Of a stretch of DNA of 11,285 nucleotides, positions 7,964 to 11,285 are shown one piece after another. How positions within the stretch are numbered: position 1 is the first letter of the stretch; each line of letters opens with the position of its first letter. The position numbers and the translations under genes were made by a program. A model generated the notes under the pieces. The model made no database searches. It was not told the DNA's origin and saw only the letters and a list, made by a program, of their open reading frames with translations. This DNA is from Pilatotrama ljubarskyi (Eukaryota > Basidiomycota > Agaricomycetes > Polyporales > Polyporaceae), in the NCBI GenBank assembly GCA_022385805.1, contig MU277744.1, positions 129,554 through 140,838 of the forward strand, in the 5' to 3' direction.

Positions 7964-8439
7964 GTTGGGTGCGCGCGGGCTCACCTTTGGAGGGCGGAGG
8001 AGCGGTGTCGAGGTTATGACCGTCACGTCCGACTCGTTCTACTAGGTTATGTTAGTAGCGCAGCTGGCTCCGAGCTCCCCCGGGCTGGCTTGCCATAGTG
8101 TATGATAACTTGTACTAGTAGACGTCCGAGCCTCTACTTAGTCGTAGTCGTAGTATTAGTATTAGTACCCGTACATAACCGGTCTGTCGTTTCAGATATC
8201 TGGGTGAAGTTCGTAAGTAGTACCTGGGCATGCACGAACCGGTAACTGGAAGAGCTGGTCTCGCGTGTGTTCAAGTTCTCGGAGACTGTAGTGCTTATGT
8301 AAAGGTTCCCCTTTGGATCGTTCGTTGTTCCAAGTTCGCACCCACCGCGACCCGCCGTTCAAGGTTTCAACTCTTGAACCTGTTCCGTACTGACGTCTTA
8401 CTGAGCCTTACGCTTACGATACTCGTTCTGCTTGTGATC
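7964..8439. other. Intergenic stretch between 626-aa gene and kinase
   Basis: It holds the 3' end of the 626-aa gene and the upstream region of the kinase. A short diverged microsatellite (GTCGTA passing into ATTAGT units) lies at about 8141-8166. An in-frame ATG at 8230 would extend the kinase by 70 codons including a hydrophobic run (about 8398-8439), but I consider this 5' UTR. Confidence 0.5.
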
Positions 8440-9578
8440 ATGTCTTCAGAAGGTCCGCCCTGGTACGTTCGGGATCACACTAGCGAGATCCAAATTTTGG
8501 GAGTGCCGGAGCGTCTCCAAAATCATCGTGAGCTACAACGGCGCGGGCTTGTCCCGGTTGACCCCTTGAAGCTGGTCAGTGGTAGCCCTCCTCTTCAATG
8601 AGAAGAGGCGTCCTGACGCAAAGGGTCGCTAGGGTTTTGTATATGCAACGTCACACCGGCAACGACCGCAATATGTCATAAAGATTCTCGACCTCGACAC
8701 ACAAGAGCTTGCGGTATACGAACGACTACTCCGACTCGACCCGGCATCTCCAAACCACACCCTCCCATGCGAGATCTCCGAGCTCGGCCATCCCCTGCTG
8801 ATCATGCCGCACCTTACGAGCGTATACAGCATACATGGTGGTCGGATATGGACGCTTTATCAGCTCTTGGGTGTCTTCCTGCAGATTGTCGAGGTGCGTC
8901 CGAATAGTATTCTCTCGCTGTAGCGGCCACTCGCTAACTAGAATGACAGGGTGTCGAGTTTCTGCACCGGCATCACATTGCTCATATGGTAGGCATCCAT
9001 CTTGTCACCTCAGAATCATGCACAGGAGTAACGAGGCCCGTTCTAGGACCTGTGCATCGATAACGTGCTTGGAGCTAATGCAGCCAACGCACGAGATCAC
9101 AAGTGCGTTGAATTCGGGAAAGTCTACATCATCGACTTTGGCTCGTCTATGGCTTTCCAGCGAGGACCTGGCGAGCAAGGTGCAGTCGTCCTACCGCCCA
9201 CTCAAGTCCACCCGCCAAATGGGGTCAAGCACTTCGATCCCTATTCTTGGGACATTTACTGCGTCGCGCACATTCTAAAGGCTGTTCTCGAGGTGTGTGA
9301 TTGGGTTCCTAGGGATCTCTGTCTGGCTCTAGTGACGACACAGCATCATTGCGCAGGTGCAGGGAGAAGAGGAGACAAAGTGGATTGCACATCGCTATGT
9401 TCGGTGGTTGGTCGGCAACGAGCGTGAGTGCTCGGGAGTATGTCGCTGCCGACCCACTGCGCAAAAAGCACGTCAAGTGCTTGCTCTGATCCGGGCTTTA
9501 GTGTACATAGCAGATGTCAGTGTGCGATCTGCCAGGTCAGCATGGCAGGTCTTAAGGTCATTCATACCTACGCTCTGA
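8440..9578 (+). pseudogene. Divergent protein kinase, frame-broken in exon 1
   Basis: Eukaryotic-type protein kinase fold of a divergent kind expanded in mushroom-forming fungi; substrate unknown. Exons: 8440-8893 (broken), 8950-8988, 9047-9292 and 9357-9578, all later junctions in phase 0, introns 56, 58 and 64 bp. Landmarks: the ATP-binding lysine in VIKIL (AAG at 8681), the catalytic loop LHRHHIAHM-DLCIDN, where the intron falls exactly between Met and the catalytic Asp (9047), DFG in YIIDFGSS (GAC at 9134), and the F-helix Asp in HFDPYSWDIYC. The usual HRD Arg is Met and the loop Lys is absent. In exon 1 the frame starting MSSEGPPWYVRDH stops at 8599; coding resumes one base off at NEKRRPDA (from 8597), shifts again over about 8622-8645 (RVARVLYM) and returns for ATSHRQRPQY. 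That implies an extra base near 8596 and two small deletions near 8620 and 8646; the resumed frame also has a TAG at 8630. Decay or assembly indels are both possible. Confidence 0.85.
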
Positions 9579-9619
9579 CTTTCTCATTGTGTAACATGTA
9601 GTATTTATAGGTAAAAAAG

Positions 9620-9656
9620 TAGGGGGGGTTGGGGTTAGGGATGGGTTAGGGTTAGG
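9620..9656 (+). repeat. Interstitial telomere-like tract (degenerate TTAGGG)
   Basis: A G run followed by GGTTGGGGTTAGGGATGGG and two TTAGGG-type units. TTAGGG is the usual telomere repeat of filamentous fungi and basidiomycetes. It is oriented as at a right-hand chromosome end but lies internally. Confidence 0.75.
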
Positions 9657-9670
9657 TTGACAGACCACCA

Positions 9671-9900
9671 AGTGGCGGCCGCCAGCGAGCGGTGAGCGAG
9701 CGACATTTAAGACAAGTGCGGCCGCGCATCCGCATGCGCGGCCGCCAGCCAGCGATGTATAAGATGAGTGCGGCTGACTATCCATATGAGTGGCCACCAG
9801 CCAGCAGTGTCTAAGACGAGTGCGGCCGCGCATCCGCATGCGCGGCCGCCACCAAGTGCTGGTTGAAACATGCTGGCGGCCGACCATCTGCATGCGCAGC
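9671..9900. repeat. 52-bp GC-rich minisatellite with perfect hairpins
   Basis: Three adjacent 52-bp units start at 9708, 9760 and 9812, each opening TAAGAYRAGTGCGGC, with partial units on both sides (about 9671-9707 and 9864-9900). Units 1 and 3 contain a perfect 12-bp inverted repeat (GCGGCCGCGCAT / ATGCGCGGCCGC) around a CCGC loop at 9718-9745 and 9822-9849. The middle unit has diverged and keeps only part of the stem. Confidence 0.85.
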
Positions 9901-10099
9901 CAATGCCATGTCAGAAAAGGCTCACCGCGATGTGCCAGAATGAGGATTGTGCGTGTTTGCTCTGAGGGACCATGTCTGACATAAATGAGTCCATTAAATA
10001 TCGGGTATACATCTAGCTATACATGGTGACCAGAACATGTCAGTCCATTTCACAGGCGGCAGAATGAGATCCGCAGCCGCAGAGAGGAGATGTCAAACT

Positions 10100-10368
10100 C
10101 TACACAAAGTTGATGATGCGTACTCTCGTTCCGTCGAACACTGTGTTGCGTCTGGCGATGTCATGCACCTCGACACCCGCGTTCTCCAGTGCTGCGATGG
10201 CCTCCCTCTGCGCATTTCTTTGATGGTACGTTCAGTCATGACGGTGAGTTTAAAGTCTAGACAAGACACATTAAAACGGCACTTACCGCAGACGCTCCGC
10301 CATGTCTGGGAAGTCGTCAATGGGTTCGCCGCAGTCCGAAATCAAAATGATGCTGGTGCGCGCCTCCT
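10100..10368 (-). pseudogene. 3' end of a truncated spliced gene, unknown product
   Basis: The last two exons of a minus-strand gene. The final exon is 10100-10217 (stop TAG 10100-10102). It joins in phase 2, through a 69-bp intron (GTAAGT at 10286 down to CAAAG at 10218), an upstream exon from 10287 to about 10368. The readable protein is about 64 residues: ILISDCGEPIDDFPDMAERL, then Arg and an Ala/Glu-rich helix (NAQREAIAALENAGVEVHDI), ending in a basic and hydrophobic strand (GTRVRIINFV). I do not recognise the family. Upstream the frame runs directly into CCCTAA-type telomeric sequence, so the 5' part of the gene is missing, unless that tract lies in an intron whose acceptor is the AAG at its edge. 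A plus-strand frame (10037-10381) also exists, but the GTAAGT intron with matching phase favours the minus strand. Confidence 0.55.
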
Positions 10369-10402
10369 TAGGGTTATTTAGGGTTAGGGTTAGGGGGGGG
10401 GG
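10369..10402 (+). repeat. Second interstitial telomere-like tract
   Basis: TTAGGG-type units interrupted once by ATT, ending in a run of ten G. Same orientation as the tract at 9620. It abuts the truncated end of the minus-strand gene fragment. Confidence 0.85.
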
Positions 10403-10453
10403 AGTGCCGATGCGAAGCGTCGGCGCGACAGTAGTACTATCTATATAATCCGA

Positions 10454-10471
10454 GGGATGAACGTTCATCCC
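10454..10471. repeat. Perfect 18-bp palindrome
   Basis: GGGATGAACGTTCATCCC equals its own reverse complement. It lies between a TATATAA motif (10442-10448) and the first monomer of the tandem repeat. Confidence 0.9.
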
Positions 10472-10492
10472 TGGAAGAAATTTGGAATGAAG

Positions 10493-10560
10493 GCCGTAGC
10501 TCGCTCAATCGGTGGAGCATGCGCTCCATTCCAAATGTTCTGGACTCGTCAGATCGAGGG
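10493..10560 (+). repeat. tRNA D-arm-like head of the first satellite monomer
   Basis: GTAGCTCGCTCAATCGGTGG resembles a tRNA D-arm and Pol III A box: a GCTC/GAGC stem (10503-10506 with 10515-10518) closes an eight-base loop containing GG. A hairpin CTCG-TCAGAT-CGAG follows at about 10546-10559 in the T-arm position, but the loop is not TTCRANY and no acceptor stem pairs. It is therefore not a tRNA gene; a tRNA-derived SINE-like origin is possible. Confidence 0.35.
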
Positions 10561-11238
10561 CTACAAAATGGTGGTGTTTTTGTAAAAGTTCGACCACCCA
10601 ATCCGGAGTTATGCGCGGAATGAAGGTCTACCTCGATGAGAAACGGTGGAATGTAGCGTCAATCTGAGGTGTCCTGGGATCGTCTCTTCGAGGGCTACAA
10701 GATGGTGGTATTTTTACGGGATTCCGTTCAGCCGATCACCAGCTATGCGCGGAATGAAGGCGGCCCACCCAGGCTAGGGGTGGAGGTGGGGATGGACTGT
10801 CTTTTGCTCAAACGGTGGAATGTAGCGTCCTTTTTAGGTGCTCTGCAATCGTCTGATCGACGGCGTCAGGATGGTGATAATTTTATAAAAGTTCGATCAC
10901 CCCATCACCGGTTATGCGCGGAATGAAGGTACACCCAAATGAAAAACGGTGGAATGTAGCATCAATATGAGGTGCCCTGGGATCGTCTCTTCGAGGGCTA
11001 CAAGATGGTGATATTTTTACGGAATTCCGTCCAGCCGATCAAGAGTTATGGATGGAATGAAGGTAGCCCACCTAGGCTGGGGGCAGACTGTGACTCACTT
11101 AAATGGTGGAATGTAGCGCTCATTTTATGTGTTTTGCAGTCATCTAATCAAGGGCTACAGGGTGGTGATAATTTTGTGATATTCTGCCCAGCCAATCATG
11201 ACTTATGAATGGAATGAAGGTCTGCTGTTACTTGCTTA

Positions 11239-11285
11239 TGTCATCGAGTGCAGCAGCTGCACCCGCTTACATCATCGAGTGCAGC
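11239..11285. repeat. Short direct repeat at window end
   Basis: The phrase TCATCGAGTGCAGC occurs twice, at about 11240 and again up to 11285, each copy preceded by CTTAY. It may be the start of another minisatellite that continues beyond the window. Confidence 0.7.

Larger units (their letters stand above)
9579..10099. other. Repeat-rich subtelomere-like spacer
   Basis: No gene. It holds a telomere-type tract (about 9620-9656), a 52-bp minisatellite (9671-9900), and about 200 bp of moderately AT-rich DNA with no recognisable structure before the end of the minus-strand gene fragment. Confidence 0.6.
10483..11285 (+). repeat. Tandem satellite with alternating short/long monomers
   Basis: Five monomers are marked by the anchor CGGTGGA (TGGTGGA in the last) at 10510, 10644, 10813, 10947 and 11104. 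Spacings are 134, 169, 134 and 157 bp, so a short type (A) and a long type (B) alternate as A-B-A-B-A, making a higher-order unit of about 291-303 bp. Shared blocks include GGAATGAAGG, GGAATGTAGC, a GAGGGCTACAAGATGGTG block and a T-rich tract. The long type differs by a 12-bp indel between copies. The array continues past the window or ends in a short direct repeat near 11239-11285. Short open frames here are by-products with no ATG of their own. Confidence 0.85.

Noticed and set aside
8230..8439. Longer kinase start at the ATG at 8230 with a hydrophobic segment
   Set aside because: The MSSEGPPWYVRDH start at 8440 fits what I recall of this kinase type; the upstream stretch does not look conserved.
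9708..9863. CRISPR array
   Set aside because: The 52-bp units are contiguous without unique spacers, and the context is eukaryotic.
10037..10381. 114-codon plus-strand frame over the truncated gene
   Set aside because: The minus strand shows a GTAAGT intron with matching phase and more protein-like exons.
10493..10565. A functional tRNA gene
   Set aside because: Only a D-arm-like element is present; the T loop is wrong and no acceptor stem forms.

Overview
The window looks like nuclear DNA of a basidiomycete fungus, most likely an agaricomycete (Polyporales is a guess). The signs are intron-dense small genes with 44-100 bp GT-AG introns and CTRAY-type branch sites, a high-GC coding style in the middle, a dynein light chain with one short intron, a mushroom-type divergent protein kinase, and TTAGGG telomere-type repeats on the right.

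Layout. (1) Positions 1-3960 hold no family I recognise. Two small spliced genes can be assembled with phase-matched introns on the minus strand: one of 128 codons (2078-2560) and one of 81 codons (3219-3680). Each has a TATA box about 75-90 bp upstream of its ATG. They share exon phases, an exon-1 ending that contains QTAS, and a short coiled coil, so they may be tandem paralogues. Left of them the sequence is ambiguous: there is a plus-strand ORF at 369-731 and a region (940-2010) where both strands can be read as coding. (2) 4322-4757 (minus) is a two-exon LC8 dynein light chain, the most certain gene here. (3) 4758-6082 is a long divergent 5' region. (4) 6083-7963 (plus) encodes a 626-aa disordered protein with a short conserved-looking core. 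(5) 8440-9578 (plus) is a four-exon protein kinase whose first exon carries several frame breaks, so it is a probable pseudogene (or the assembly has indel errors). (6) From 9579 onward the DNA looks subtelomeric: two interstitial TTAGGG tracts, a 52-bp GC-rich minisatellite with perfect hairpins, the last two exons of a minus-strand gene cut off at the second telomeric tract, and a two-type, roughly 300-bp higher-order tandem repeat whose first monomer has a tRNA D-arm-like head.

No operon-like cooperation is expected or seen. The dynein light chain is housekeeping; the kinase, the truncated gene and the repeats fit a decaying chromosome-end neighbourhood. The part most likely to be undescribed is the pair of small TATA-driven spliced coiled-coil genes plus the repeat architecture on the right.
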